64,000 bases of DNA from Allomyces macrogynus ATCC 38327 (Eukaryota > Blastocladiomycota > Blastocladiomycetes > Blastocladiales > Blastocladiaceae), in NCBI GenBank assembly GCA_000151295.1, contig GG745328.1:736503-800502 (forward strand). The letters are read 5' to 3'. Below the pieces are notes generated by a model that was given only the letters and a program-made list of their open reading frames with translations, was not told the origin of the DNA and searched no databases. This document shows, one piece after another, positions 1 to 11,367 of the stretch (positions within the stretch are counted from its first letter, which is position 1; every line of letters begins with the position of its first letter). A program made the translations under genes and the position numbers.

Positions 1-24
1 AGGATAACCGGTCCTCGGGGCGAA

Positions 25-2055
25 TCACCACATTCGGCGGTCCGACACGATCGGGAGCGTCACGATCACGGCGCCGCGCGCCTGGTGGGCGGGCAACGAC
101 GCCGAACTCGCCCCACCGGTTGGCAGTAAACTTGGTCCCGGCGCAACGACGGTGGTGACAAACGGCTGCTCGTCTGAGGCGACGAGCATCCCCCCCGACG
201 CAGTCGCGGGCGGGGTTTCCGAGACGGGCGAGTCTACGCCGATCGTGCTTGCGAGCGCACGGGCGCCATTGAACGCGCGGCTCATTTGGTACTTGGCCTC
301 GTCGGTGAGCGACATGCGTTGCTTGATACTGAGCCGGTGCACTCGTGCCGCTCCCGCACTACCGACAGAATCCCGAGCGGGCAGCGCCGGTGCCGTCATC
401 CCATTCACCGCGCCGTTGCCACGGTCGCGCGACCGCGACCGCGACCGCGCAGTGCGCCTCGCCCTTGCCGTCGTCACCGCATCATCACTGGCCGCAAACC
501 CGCGCGGAACCGCCCGGAACAAGGGGAGCGGGTTGGCCAGTTTGCATTCCCAGACGGCGACGGCCATCGGCGCGGTCCCGCGCGTGTAGTGTACGGCGAC
601 GGTCATTGCTAACACCGACGCGTCGTCGAGCCCGTCGTTCGCAGGCACCGGCGGCGTGGTTGGTACCGGGACGGGCGGTGGGACGGGGGGTGCAATGGGG
701 ACGACTTGGTCGTTGCGCGTCTTGGAGCGCGACCGCGACCGAGAACGCGATCGAGGACGCGCAGGTTGCGACTGCGGAACCGGGGGCGCGGGTTGTGGGA
801 GTACTGCGGGCGTGGGCGGGGTCGACGTGACCACCGCCGCAGGTGGGCGGGGACTGGGCGCGCCAAACGCGAGCGTGTGCGCGAACACGACCGCCAACTG
901 ATCGTGTTGCCTGAGCGTGTGCGGCAACTTGAGCGGTGCCGCGACAGGCGCCGCATCCGCTGCCCGGCCACGCACGCGCACGTCCGTGATAATAAGCGGA
1001 GCGTGCGAATCCAACGCCGTGTTTTCGAGGACGACCGAGATCAGGACCGCGTCGTCGCGCGCGCGCTGCGGGGTGCATTCGATCGTCGCTGCGAGCGCGG
1101 GGACCACACGGAATTGCTTTTGCAGGACGCGGCGTGGCGGTGGAGCGCCCTGGACGACGGCTTGTGCTGCGGGGGAGGCGGTCGACGGGGAGCGTGAACT
1201 GCGCGCGGGTCGGTGCAGGGTCACAGCGGGCGGCGGGAGTTGGGAGTCGAGAACGAGACCGGAGAGGAGGTTGATGGCGTCGTAAGTGTCAGGCATCCAG
1301 TCGCTGTTACTGCTGCCGGTACTACTCGGGGAGGGCGCGACCGCATCGTCGGGACTTACTGGGGACGCGGGACCGTGCTGCTCGTCGGCGGCGCTCGCGC
1401 CTGCCAGGACCGACAGCGTGACGGTGGTGAGCAGCGCGAGGTGCGCGTCGCCACCCGCGGCATCGACGGCAGGGACGGGCACGGGCATGGGCACGAGCAG
1501 GAGGCTCGCGTCGGCGTCCACGACCGGTCGGAGCCGGCGCGGCGGGAACACGTGGCTCGCCTGGTACGGCGGCGCACCTGCGGTCTCGCCACCGACGGTC
1601 GCCTGGACAGCAATCTCGAGCGTGCCCGCGAGCCGCTCAAGAGTCGCGCGCGACGTTCTGCGCGCGACGCGCACGGCCACATACGCCGGAAGCACTTCGT
1701 CCATGTAGGCCACGTCGCGCACGGACGGGGAGAGTGCGGCCGTGTGCGGCAGCGACAGGGTCGCCGTGAGCGAGTCGGCAATCGCGTGCAGGCTCGCGGA
1801 CCGTGACGGCGAAGGGCTGGCGGCATCGAGCGCGCGGGCGGGTACGACCAGGTCGAGCGCAGCGTCGGCGAAAAGGTCGAGCAGGTCGGCAAGCCAGGCG
1901 GGCGCGCTGGCATCGCTGGAAGCGGAGCCAGAGACGGCGGACGCGGGCGGCATGGGCCCGCGGTTGGCCGAGTGTACGAGACGTAGAGAACCGACGCCGG
2001 CGGTCGCAGCCGAAAGCGGGCGCGCTGGCACGCGCGGCGGCGTGGCGGCGGCCAT
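25..2055 (-). CDS. Possible TRAPPII-type trafficking subunit (Trs65-like), otherwise unknown
   Basis: This is an open frame of about 676 residues starting at the first in-frame ATG (2055). It has an ordered N-terminal part with a short hydrophobic helix-like stretch (LADLLDLFADAALDL), beta-rich central segments, and a long Pro/Ser/Arg linker with SRSRSRSR runs. Near the C-terminus comes VIVTLPIVSDRR followed by TGA. The last peptide, and the motif ITDVRVRGR after a stretch resembling an Ig-like domain, recall the C-terminal Ig domains of the TRAPPII subunits Trs65/TRAPPC10, which act in Golgi membrane traffic. That is a weak, pattern-level match. The frame stops 25 bases inside the window, so a last intron and exon beyond the edge cannot be excluded. 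The serine/arginine linker could instead suggest an unrelated regulatory protein. Confidence 0.5.
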   Translation of the reverse strand: MAAATPPRVPARPLSAATAGVGSLRLVHSANRGPMPPASAVSGSASSDASAPAWLADLLDLFADAALDLVVPARALDAASPSPSRSASLHAIADSLTATLSLPHTAALSPSVRDVAYMDEVLPAYVAVRVARRTSRATLERLAGTLEIAVQATVGGETAGAPPYQASHVFPPRRLRPVVDADASLLLVPMPVPVPAVDAAGGDAHLALLTTVTLSVLAGASAADEQHGPASPVSPDDAVAPSPSSTGSSNSDWMPDTYDAINLLSGLVLDSQLPPPAVTLHRPARSSRSPSTASPAAQAVVQGAPPPRRVLQKQFRVVPALAATIECTPQRARDDAVLISVVLENTALDSHAPLIITDVRVRGRAADAAPVAAPLKLPHTLRQHDQLAVVFAHTLAFGAPSPRPPAAVVTSTPPTPAVLPQPAPPVPQSQPARPRSRSRSRSRSKTRNDQVVPIAPPVPPPVPVPTTPPVPANDGLDDASVLAMTVAVHYTRGTAPMAVAVWECKLANPLPLFRAVPRGFAASDDAVTTARARRTARSRSRSRDRGNGAVNGMTAPALPARDSVGSAGAARVHRLSIKQRMSLTDEAKYQMSRAFNGARALASTIGVDSPVSETPPATASGGMLVASDEQPFVTTVVAPGPSLLPTGGASSASLPAHQARGAVIVTLPIVSDRRMW

Positions 2056-4223
2056 AGTGGTCGGCAAGGTGCGGGAAGTGCTGTTGGTGTCGATCCGCCG
2101 GTCGGTTCGCGCGCGGGACGGGGTGTGCGGCTGCGGCGCGCGCTATGCAGCAAGTGGTGGGTGCTTTCCGCGTGCTGCAGGGGCAGGATCGCGCTCGTCG
2201 TCGAGCAGGGCGTGCGGATGGGCGCTTTGGCGTTGGTGGTGATGGCGTTGGCGCGGGTGAGCGACAGCAGCGTGCAGTGAGCCGTTGGGCAGGGATGCGC
2301 CCATCATCACGTGCACAGCCATGACCGCGGAGCCAGTGCTGGACAGCCGTGGAGAGGTGACCGCTCCATTGCATTAATTCCATCCGGCATCCTCGTCCAC
2401 TTCGACGCGCGGGCCCCATCCGACAGCACTTGTGCCGTCCTGCACCTGCCGACTTGCATTACGAGGCGCCGGGAAGTGCGGCTCCGACTCCTGCGCCAAG
2501 ACAAGGTAGAGACTGAGTTACAGCTATTGGAGAGCGTCTGCAGGGTGGGGGCGAGGCCATGAGCAAACCTCGCAAATCTCGATTGCTGCCACTCATGCTC
2601 AGCAGGATTCTGCACTGACCCACTGCAATGTCCGCCTAAGTCTGTCCAATGATGCCCGTGACTCATTCAGTCCACTGTGTTTTACTTGAGTAGTTCGCTC
2701 ATGGTCGAAACTTGTAGCTGGCGGTTGTTCGGGTTGGCGGCGTCGCGCGGATCAGTTTGGGAGAGTAGAGAAGATGTAATTGCGACAGGTGGCAAGTGTT
2801 TGGATGGTAGATCCGGTTGAAATATTTCCGCTGCATGATCAGGGCCCAGCACGACGTTGCTCATGCACACGTGCAGAAGAGCGATAGAAGTTGGACGAGT
2901 GGGGATCAGGGCGAAGTGATTCATCTATAAGGAATGGATGGGGGGAGTGAATTTGGATCGAGTGGTGCTTGCAGGCTGATGGTACAAGACTGAAGAGTCT
3001 GGGCATCCATTTTTCTGTTAAATTCTGGCAAAGAAATATCCAAACACACCAACTCTTTAATTCCAAGAGCAGCGAAAATACCGAACCCGACTGCCATTTC
3101 ATGGTTCATGTCAAGCAACAGTGGGATGGACATACCCGATTAATCAATCATTCTGCTGCTGCTCCACCAGCCAAGCCATACCATTGTGCTTGCAACGCGC
3201 AAGCACATTCTGCTCAACAACATTCATTTGGTCCAACAGCAGCATGGTTGCTAGGACACGGCTTGGGCCAACTTGGAACAAGTGAAAGAGCATATCAATA
3301 AACTTCATGGACCCAATGAGAACATGGGGTAGTAACATCGTGGCCAGTGGCATGAAATACTGCTGCACCTCTTCATCATTGGCAGCACTGGCACAGGTCC
3401 CGTCCTTGCCAGGAGTTCTTGAAGCATGCACGATGGCTGAACCAGATGCGGTCCAAGCTTCGTGCGGTTGTTGCTGCCTCAGAGAATGGCGTCTGTGTGC
3501 GAGCGATGAACCGGGTTGCCAAGAACAAACCCAAACACATGACCACGACTTGAGTTAAGTTGGTCCGTTCCTGTGAGAATGACGGCTGATCAAAGTCGCG
3601 ATCGGCCGTGTGGAGGGACGCTGGATCTCCATGGCAAGACCTCAATGGAAGCTTGAAGCAAGGCCGGCCACAAACGCGGCGCCGGAAAAGTCAATGAGCT
3701 CCATGTCTGCTGTCAAATGGGTGGGGAAGGAGCAAATAGGACTGCCCAACCTACCAGCCGGGCAAATACTTGTTGCAACCCTTTTTTGGCGACAGGCGAG
3801 AGCTCAACAGCTCCCAACTCTCAAAGCATAAATGTGCACCGAAATGCGTTTGATTACAATGGATTGCCCCCGTTAAATATGTTCCACTTGCATTTGATGG
3901 CTCCATTGTCTGCTATCGGTTTGGAGAGTGTCGGGTCGAGCTGGTTGCTGGCTCACGAGCGCAACTTGGGCGGAAGTGAGCAATCAACGGTGTGCACCCA
4001 TGGCGAAGTGTGAGACGCGCAGACGCGGCTGGACGCCATCATGACGCGAGCGACATGATTTTGACGACCACGAAGCATCAGACTCTTGAAGCGGTGCCAT
4101 CACAACTGCTCGTGGCCCGCCACCATCTTCTCGACAGACTGACCCGCCGCAACGTCTTGCTCTCTCTCTCCCCTTGGCCGGTTTTGGATCACGTCGCAAC
4201 TTGCTGCAATTTTCCCTGACACG
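2056..4223. other. Intergenic stretch with a decayed repeat copy
   Basis: The sequence from about 2.6 to 4.0 kb is less GC-rich than its surroundings and has no intact gene. It holds the relic described separately at 2921-3645. The remainder, next to the SDR start, shows nothing I can name. Confidence 0.5.
2921..3645 (-). pseudogene. Fragmentary relic, possibly related to the decayed gene at 59-62 kb
   Basis: Two minus-strand open fragments in different frames (about 3431-3144 and 3133-2921) read as parts of one hydrophobic protein. The segment VLATMLLLDQMNVVEQN resembles VFASVLNLIDQMGVEQF of the decayed gene near 60.3 kb. The residues before it also align loosely (PHVLIGSMKF against HHYIGRLALF). 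The fragments lack a convincing start and are broken by a frameshift and stops. The lower GC content matches the 59-62 kb block. Calling it a second degenerate copy of the same repeat family is inference from a short peptide match. Confidence 0.35.
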
Positions 4224-5412
4224 ATGCTACCGTGGACGCTGATCATCGGTGTCGTCGCCGCGACTGTGCTCGTCCTCGTCACGCTGGTGCGCGTGCACGC
4301 TCGGCACAAGCTTCGTCGCCTCTTGTCATCGCGCCGCGATCAGCATGTCGTGCTTCTCGGAGCGAGCTCTGGTAATATCCGGTAATCCTGTCAAACGGAT
4401 CCGTTAGCTCGTTGTTCGACCAAACATAAGCCAAGCTCAACGGATCCAACCATAAACTGAATGTTTCTCTGATCACCCCCCACCTCTTGACATGCCTCTA
4501 GGCGTTGGCGAGCACCTGGCCTACGAGTACGCAATGCGCGGTGCCCATATCGTCCTCGCCGCACGCCGTGCGGACCGTCTCGAGCGGGTCAAGTCGCACT
4601 GCCTCGATCTTGGCGCTGCCGCGGTCCTGACGGTCAGCACCGACGCGACCAACGTGGCCGCGCTGCGCAACCTGCGCGACGAGTCCGTCAATTTTTTCCC
4701 CGACGGCCACATCAACGCGGTTGTTTATTGCGCCGGCATCCTGAACGTGTGCCCGTTTGACGTGCTCCTCGACGCGCCCGGACAAGAAAACAACGAGCAG
4801 GCGACGCGCATCGTCGACCGCATGTTCAACATCAACGCGCTCGCACCGATCCACCTGGCGCGCATTTTCCTGCCGGCTCTGCGCGCGACCGCCGACCATA
4901 TCGCCGCGACCACGGACGTGCGTGAGCGCGGTCCCGTGCCCGTGGTCGCGCCGTCACTGACGGTGATTTCGTCAGTCGCGGGTCTGCTCCCAGCGCCTTC
5001 GCGCGCGCTCTACTGCTCGTCCAAGGCGGCGATGCACGGGTTCTTTGACTCGCTGCGCATCGAGGAACAGCGGCGCGTCGCTAACCTGACAAAGGCGCAT
5101 GACGTGCGGCTCGACGCTGATGTGGACCGGCACCTGGCCTACGCGCCGCTGCCCGTGCAGATCCGGCTCGTCGCGCCCGGGACGATTGGTGGCACGGATC
5201 TGCGCCAGACGGCGGCCGATGCGTCGCTCTGGCGCGAAGGGTTCCCACAAGTGTCCAACAAGGCCGCCATGACGCCCGAGTTTGTCGCCAAGGAAATGTT
5301 TATGCAGTCTGAAGACGTGCTTGTGCTGCCGACGTGGTATTGGGGCGCAGTCGCGATTCGCAGCGTCGCACCCGGGTTGATTGACTTTATGGCATCGAAA
5401 AAGTACAAGTGA
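4224..5412 (+). CDS. Membrane-anchored short-chain dehydrogenase (11-beta-HSD/steroleosin-like)
   Basis: Exons 4224-4371 and 4502-5412 give 352 residues; the 130-bp intron splits a Gly codon (phase 1). The N-terminus (MLPWTLIIGVVAATVLVLVTL) is a membrane anchor. The Rossmann dinucleotide motif GASSGVGEHLAYEYA spans the splice junction, which confirms it. Later come VVYCAG, the catalytic serine region VISSVAGLL and the YCSSK pair (Tyr and Lys of the YxxxK motif). The run GEHLAYEYA..GAHIVLAARRADRL is closest in memory to plant steroleosins and animal 11-beta-HSD1, which are NADP-dependent oxidoreductases of sterols or other lipids at the ER or lipid droplets. The substrate cannot be read from sequence. 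It is convergent with the MRS2 gene, with about 195 bp between the stops. Confidence 0.88.
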
Positions 5413-5607
5413 GGGCGATTTGCGAGCGCGACACACGTTTCAAGGTCGCGTCAGATCTGCTGAATGGTTGGGAGCTCGCCCGGCAGGTGGAGAGGGCGAA
5501 GATGTCCATTTCACTCTTGTATGAATTATATTAAGTGGCTATTCCACGTTTATGAAGCTCGAGCTCGACAGTCGCGGCGGTTCACTCTGGTTCACTTGTT
5601 CGTTCAT

Positions 5608-7665
5608 TCACTCGTAGAGCCGGTGTGTAAACGAGAACCCGGCCTCCAGCGACCCGACCGAGTGCGACGCGGTCGTAGACACGTGCGGCGAGGACCCGCC
5701 CGCGTTCACAGCGCGATGCGATTCATCCTCAAACTGCTCGCTGGACGTGCGCATCATCACGTTTTGCATGTGCGTGTCGTGCAAGTGCGACGGCTCCGGC
5801 AAGTGCCTGTCAAATACGTCGTCGTGCACTTGCTTCGCACCGCCCCCAGTCGTCCCAGGCCACGAACTTGGCGTCGCTGCCGGCGACGGGCCGGCGCTGA
5901 CGACGCCGACAGTGGCCGCGGCCGCCGCACCGTGCATCAGAATCTCGTTCACGCGGCGCCGGTGGTACTCGACCATTCGCAGGGCAGCGTCATCAAGCTC
6001 CTTGCCCTTGTGCTTGGCCGTCTCGACCTTGCCCGCCGCGCTCGACGCCGAGGCCGTCTGCTTGGCGAGCGCCACGTGATAGTCGGCGAGCGCCGCGAGG
6101 AGCCGCGGGTCCGCAAGCGCCAGGGCCGGTGGGAGCCGGAGCGCCGCATCCACGGCGGCTTGGAGCGGCACAGTTGCGGCACGTGCCACGAGCGTCGGTC
6201 GGCCGCGACTGCGTGTTCCCTTGGTCACGGCGTGCATACGCGACACGCCCGCACCGAGCACCCCGGCGCACAGAATGGCCGTGACCGCACAAACGCCGAG
6301 AAACGCGGTCGAGCTCTCTTCGAGGCCCGAGTTCAAGTTCATGCCAAACAGACTCGCGAGCAGGGCGCCTGACGTGCACGCGACGCCAAACATGGCGAAT
6401 TTGATTTCGAGGATCAAGAGGGCGTTGCGCTATTGTGGCGAAGATGCAGTGAGGATCCGGGCGGGTTCAGTAAAGAATTCAACAGAAGAAGAAGAAAAAA
6501 GAACCTGCGAGTCGAGCGACAATGTAATGAACCGCTCGGTCGACGTGACGGTTTGGAGCAGCGTGGCCGTCGAGTCGAGCACCTCCTCCATGTTCGACAA
6601 GTAGGTCTCCAAGAGCAGCTCGAGATCGTCGTAGTCGACCTCGGCGGTCGCCGCGGCCGTTGCGGCCGACGTCGCATCGTTGCTCAGGCACTGTTGGAGG
6701 GAGGGGGGGGGGGGGGGGGTCTGAGTCAGGCCGACTAGGGTGCTGTTGTGAGTGATCAAGTCAAAAAAACGCACCATGTCGATCATGTCCTCGTCATTAT
6801 CGAGCAACTCGCGCAAAACATCGCGCATATTCGACACCTTCTGCTCAAACGCTGAAAGCCGTTGAACGAAAACGAACAGCTCAGCGAGCGAGCGCCGCTG
6901 GTCGAGGCTATCGAGTGCAGCACCCGAAATGGTCGAGGCAGTCCCACCCTGCACGAGCGAGTTCACAATCTTATTGACGGGCAGCGCGAGCCGGCGCAAA
7001 TCGTGCTGCAGCGACCCGAGCACACTCTGGAACAGTGTTTCGAGCACGACCCACTCGTACGGCAAATGTTCTTCGCGCTCATTGGCCGGCATTGTCACAT
7101 CCTTTCCCTTTTCGGCTCGTGCGGCCAGTCGCGAACTCAGCGCGTCGACGAGCGCCTGGCGTGCCGGACTTGCGCGCGCCGACGGCGCATCAAACAGCGT
7201 GCACGAATCGCCGCGAATCAGCGCGCGCACGTGCCCGAGATTGACGACGATCGCGCCCGGTCGAGCGAGAATCGCTGGGTACTGGTCAACATCACGCGGG
7301 TCGAGCTTGCGCAAATCCCGCAGTTGCAGACCGTTGCGGCGGCAAAAGGCGCGCTTTGAGTCGGTGCGCGGCGCCGACGGTTGGTGGACCTCGCCGGTCG
7401 GGCCAAACTCGGTGCACTTCCACACGATTTCCGTCGCCGGCGGGCGAAACATCGAGTCCCAGTCGGAATGATGATGCGACGACGACGGCGAGGCCGCGGG
7501 CGTAGGTGGGTTTCCAGGCGACACGGGCGAAACAACTTGCGCGCGCACACTTGCCGAGGTTGTGAACGTGCGCGTAAAGGGACGTGCGATTCGCGAGCGC
7601 GATACCCATGCTGGTGCTGCTACTCCGGCTCTTGCTCCAATCGTTGATGCCGTCGGCAGCGTCAT
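5608..7665 (-). CDS. MRS2: Mitochondrial magnesium channel MRS2 (CorA superfamily)
   Basis: Three exons on the minus strand (7665-6775, 6690-6505, 6429-5608) give 632 residues, with both introns in phase 0. The first junction restores DEDMIDM-CLSND and the second restores SLDSQ-RNALLILEIKFAMFG, both matching MRS2 order. The signature GMN sits in SLFGMNLNSGLEE between two hydrophobic segments, as expected for the pore of the inner-membrane Mg2+ channel. The start at 7665 is chosen because it gives a presequence-like region rich in Arg/Ser/Ala ending RTFTTSASVRA. An upstream ATG at 7926 is also in frame. The protein is longer than the usual 430-470 residues because of an Ala/Lys-rich tail after the second membrane segment and the N-terminal extension. 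The second intron has the donor GTTCTT. Confidence 0.92.
6700..6720. repeat. Long G homopolymer inside an MRS2 intron
   Basis: A run of about 18 G (C on the coding strand) lies in the pyrimidine tract of the first MRS2 intron, just before the CAACAG acceptor. The run length is likely to be unreliable in assembly, but since the intron is removed it should not affect the protein. Confidence 0.9.
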
Positions 7666-8657
7666 CTCGCTTGATGATGGCACAGTGCTCGGCCATGATG
7701 ACCTGGCCGGGGATGTCTTTGGCAACATGACCGGCACAGCGTCGCGATTGCAGAGAGCGGAGAGGAATCGAGTCGAGCTTGTCGGGGCTACGGTTCGGTG
7801 CATATTCTGGCTTGACATTGGCCAACACGGACGTGATCGTAATCGCAACACCGAAATGAGCAACTGGCGGCTGGCCTGAAGCCGGTCTGGCGCCATGGCC
7901 CAACGGCACGCGGCCATCCTTGACATGATTGGGGTGGTCGCTCGGCGAGGTTGCAGCAAGTTGTAAAATTGTCGAGCAGGGCAGCAGGGAGTTGGTCGAC
8001 CTGATCAGCTTGGGGTTATTTATGAACATGCAGCGTAGGCCGACTTGTTGTCACCTGTCGTTGTTCACGCATGAGGGCAATCAGAGTGCACAACCAACGT
8101 CTCACCAAACAGCAAACAGCGCACGACAGACTTCTATCAACAAATGAAGTTGGCAGTCGCGTTCTCCTTTGGTCTGATCTGTTCTGAGGAGCGACGAGGA
8201 ACAATTTCCTTTCAAGCACGACACGCAAAGGGAATAGGGACCGAGTGACGTTGAACAACGACGAGCGCTGTTCGTTGTTTTTGCCAAATCCGGTTGTTCC
8301 CAGGCCGTTTGAGACAAAGTAAACTGTCTGGTTTGTGCAGCCTGGGAGCAGGGAAGTAGGGGTTCGCCTCGTTTCTCCCTCTAACAGAACGGACCAGCAG
8401 GTCGCATGGACCTGCACGCTGTGGACGCGGGATATTGGAAGTGAGGCAGGTCAACAAGAGGAGCAACGAGGTTCCGGCGCAGTCACGAAATGGTTCGAAG
8501 AGCACAGGATCGAGAAAAAATTCCTAGGTCGTGGAGCGGACCACGGTGCTATTCACGACGCGGATCGGGCAAGCGCAAGGAGCGAGCGGCGCTCAGAGAC
8601 GACGAATCGATTGGGTCGGAAGCGATTTGGCTGTATTTTCAAAACGCAGACCCCTTC
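7666..8657. other. Intergenic: MRS2 promoter side and eL37 3' flank
   Basis: There is no convincing gene. The part nearest MRS2 (7666-7960) stays open in the MRS2 frame and may be a longer N-terminus. The rest is lower-GC sequence without recognisable elements. Confidence 0.5.
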
Positions 8658-9018
8658 TTACGCCGAGGCGGCGGCAGCCTTGGGCGCGCCCGAACGGAAA
8701 CCGTTCTTGAAGCGGCGCGTCACCGTCTTCAGGTAGCGCATGCGGCCCGTGCCCGTCGTCTTGCGACGCTTGCCCTTCTCCGACCAGCCGAACGAGCGCG
8801 TCTTGGCCGACGGGTAACTATTGGCATCGAAGCAAAATCGAATCAGAATCACTGCCACCACGGCGATTCCGCAAATAATGACGCCCATTGTCCTCTCGCG
8901 ATTCGTACCCGCACTGCGCGCACGTCTTCTTCTGGTTGTGGAACGCACGACGGCCGCAACGGCGGCAGAGCGTGTGCGACTTGGTGTGGCGCTTACCGAA
9001 CGAGGGGGTGCCCTTGGT
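8658..9018 (-). CDS. RPL37: 60S ribosomal protein eL37 (initiator exon not resolved)
   Basis: Two coding exons are clear (9018-8909 and 8817-8658, phase 2 junction). They read [18 protein letters not shown]..., the zinc-finger cysteines CRRCG and CAQCG, then [20 protein letters not shown] and a basic tail, as in eL37 of the large ribosomal subunit. The junction inside GGT (Gly) precisely restores CAQCGYPSAK. The first residue before Thr must be Met, but no ATG directly precedes the acceptor at 9019. The initiator codon is probably alone on an upstream exon, as is common in ribosomal protein genes. The nearest ATG followed by GT on this strand is at 9583-9581, implying a 562-bp intron; this is a guess. 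Confidence 0.93.
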
Positions 9019-9021
9019 CTA

Positions 9022-9680
9022 TTTTTGCAGCACAAAAAGTACAAAGTGCAAAACGACGCCGGAACGAGCGTAACAGCAGCATTCGAGACAAGGTCATTGC
9101 GAGCGCGCAGAGATTGCGAAGTGAGACATAATGCGGGAGTTTGGCCCGATTAGTCGTCGGTTCGGCGAGCAGATGGTCGGAAAAGTGGGGGAGCACGGGG
9201 GTGCCCACGCTCGTCCATCCGTTGGTGAACACCGCCAAAATCGACCAAAGGCTACAAAATCGACCACCGCGAGCTGGTACAGCGTTCGCTTCTACGAGCG
9301 TCGCCCGCACAATCGTTTCCGACACAAGTGCAGGGCAAGGGGACGAGCGCGCAGAGCAAAAATCGGCAATAGTCTCCCCCTGGAGCACGAGCAGCAGGAA
9401 GTCGTGGGGTCGTTTTTCGCAGCGAGCGGTCGCTCAGCAGGCGGGCAAGTGGGCAGGCTCGCGGTGGTCGGTCGTCGTCGTGTGGTGGTCGATCCGATGG
9501 TCGCTGTGCAGCGTTCTTGCAGCGTTTCGTGGCCGAATGGATGGACGAGCGTGGAGGCAGCCAGACAATGGCTACGCTACCATTTTGGCAATGGATGACC
9601 GTCAAGGATTGGTCGAGGAGGGGCGGCAACAGAGTCGACAAGCCGGGCGATGGCGCAGAGTGCGGTGAGCGTTCTTGATC
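9022..9680. other. eL37 upstream region, possible long first intron
   Basis: No independent gene is supported. It may hold the eL37 first intron and promoter (candidate ATG at 9583, minus strand) and the promoter of the gene at 9681 on the plus strand. Confidence 0.4.
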
Positions 9681-11367
9681 ATGTCAGATGACCTGGGAGA
9701 CATTATCTCATTCTATCAGCTGCCACCACGTCACTCGCTGGGATGGACCCAAGGTGCTTGTGCGGTTACTATTATGACGTTCAGCCAGGCCACTGGTCAT
9801 GCCATCCACCAGTTTCCTGCCCCCGCACAAGACGTTGCACGCTACAATGCGGCTGTTAAGCTCACGGATTGGCCCGCCATTCTCAACCTCTTTAGTCGCC
9901 CACAGTTCCAACCTCGTTCGATGCTGGCTGCTGCTCCTGTTGTTCCACAACCCGTGCTGTTTGCCGCCCTTGACACGGGAAATGAAGAGCTTGATTCGTG
10001 TGTACTTCCGTACTATGCTCACCAAATTGTGTCTCGCAAGCCTGGCCGTCAAGGCGGATGGCTCCAGAATATTGATCGTGCCATTATATTGCCCACTGGA
10101 CCAGGCTGTGATAACGTCGTTTGTATTCTTGTCGAGACGGTTCCCGTTGGCCTGAATATGTGGTTTATGATGCCCTGTGTCATCACCTTTCTTCACAAGA
10201 TACTTGCAACTGTTGATACTGTGAGAATGCCACCATTTTCTGCTCTGATCGTTGGCTCAATATGTGGCAGTATTGCGCCAATGATTGCCAACCTCGAAAC
10301 TGCCTTGTGGCTCGAACTCTACGAAAATTCAGACCTGGTTTTGCTTTTCCAGAGCATCCTGGAGCAACTTGTCACGTTTGGCCGGGTTGACGCACTCAAA
10401 GTGTGGTTCCTGCACTGTCCTTGCACAGACGTGTTGGCGGCTGTTGAGAACATGGTTGAGGAGAATTGGTGCCGCCAAATTACGCGACGCAATGATTGTC
10501 TTCATGTGCCCCCAGACGCTGCCGTGTGGACGCTTCTCAGCTACTTTGCCGCTGTGCATGGGTTCCCCAAGCCTGTCCACCAGAATTTGACGTGTGTTCT
10601 TGCAGCAGTGCAGGGAAACACGCCGGCACTGTTGGGTCCGCTCTTGAACGATGTGATGCGACTCACGGAGACGGATGCCGACGTGAATGACCTGGTGTTT
10701 ATCATTTGTCGCTGCCACGTACAGGCACGTCGAGTGTGTACAGTTGCTGCTCCCTAACTTGGTCGACTTGGAGCCGCAAGTGTGGGTTCAAGCCCCCATC
10801 TGGCGCCGTGCCAGGCCAACACGGTCATAGCCAAGTTTGTCTTTGACCATTGCCTTGTCGACCGGTTTCCGGTCACGTACCATAGTGCTAATGGATTCCA
10901 CGGCGCATTGCTTGGGACACGCGTCAGTAATTTCGAGACTTTGACGTGGGTTCTGGCGCATGCATCAGAGCTTGGTCCATTTTTGGTTTGCCCAACACTC
11001 ATGTTTCACGACCTGATCATGTTGGTGTACCACAACTGCTCAAGTGAAGAGGACGTTCGGCAGCATCTTGCTCCCAGCTTGGCGGCCGTGCTGCCTCACG
11101 TTTTGAGCGACACTGACCGCGTCCTGGGCATGAATGAGGCCGATGTGATGGACGTGTCATTTCATGCGCTCTTGTATCTCCCAAGCCATGCGCTCCCCGA
11201 CGTGTTGCTGTAATCGCCCTGATGGGTGCGAGCTGTCATTGTATGCGCATCTTTGCGCGCTTTACTTGGCGCGGCGATTGGGCTTGGCGTGGTTGGTCGA
11301 GGCCTTGGACAAGGATACAGCGTCGCTTGCACTGCCCTCAGATCCTGTTCCTGAAGTGGACGTTTAG
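9681..11367 (+). pseudogene. Frameshifted gene with ankyrin-like segment, unknown function
   Basis: A long frame begins at ATG 9681 and runs 358 residues to an in-frame TAA at 10755. Around 10718-10810 the neighbouring frame carries an ankyrin-helix-like sequence, HVECVQLLLPNLVDLEPQVW, after which the original frame resumes (ANTVIAKFVFDHC...) to a stop at 11211. A third segment in another frame (SLYAHLCALYLARRLGLAW) ends at 11367. Read together these look like one protein broken by at least three indels. Base composition is lower in GC than the neighbours, and Cys and Val are frequent. It could be a decayed member of a lineage-specific repeat-protein family, or a real gene with assembly errors. 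No signal peptide or catalytic motif is visible. Confidence 0.55.

Noticed and set aside
6697..6774. In-frame MRS2 peptide VRFFDLITHNSTLVGLTQTPP as real coding sequence
   Set aside because: The stretch begins GTGCGT and ends in a pyrimidine tract plus CAACAG; removing it restores the conserved MRS2 register, so it is an intron of 84 bp.
10770..10800. tRNA T-arm (GTGGGTTCAAGCCCCC)
   Set aside because: It resembles a B box, but there is no A box, no acceptor stem and no cloverleaf; it lies inside an ankyrin-like reading frame.
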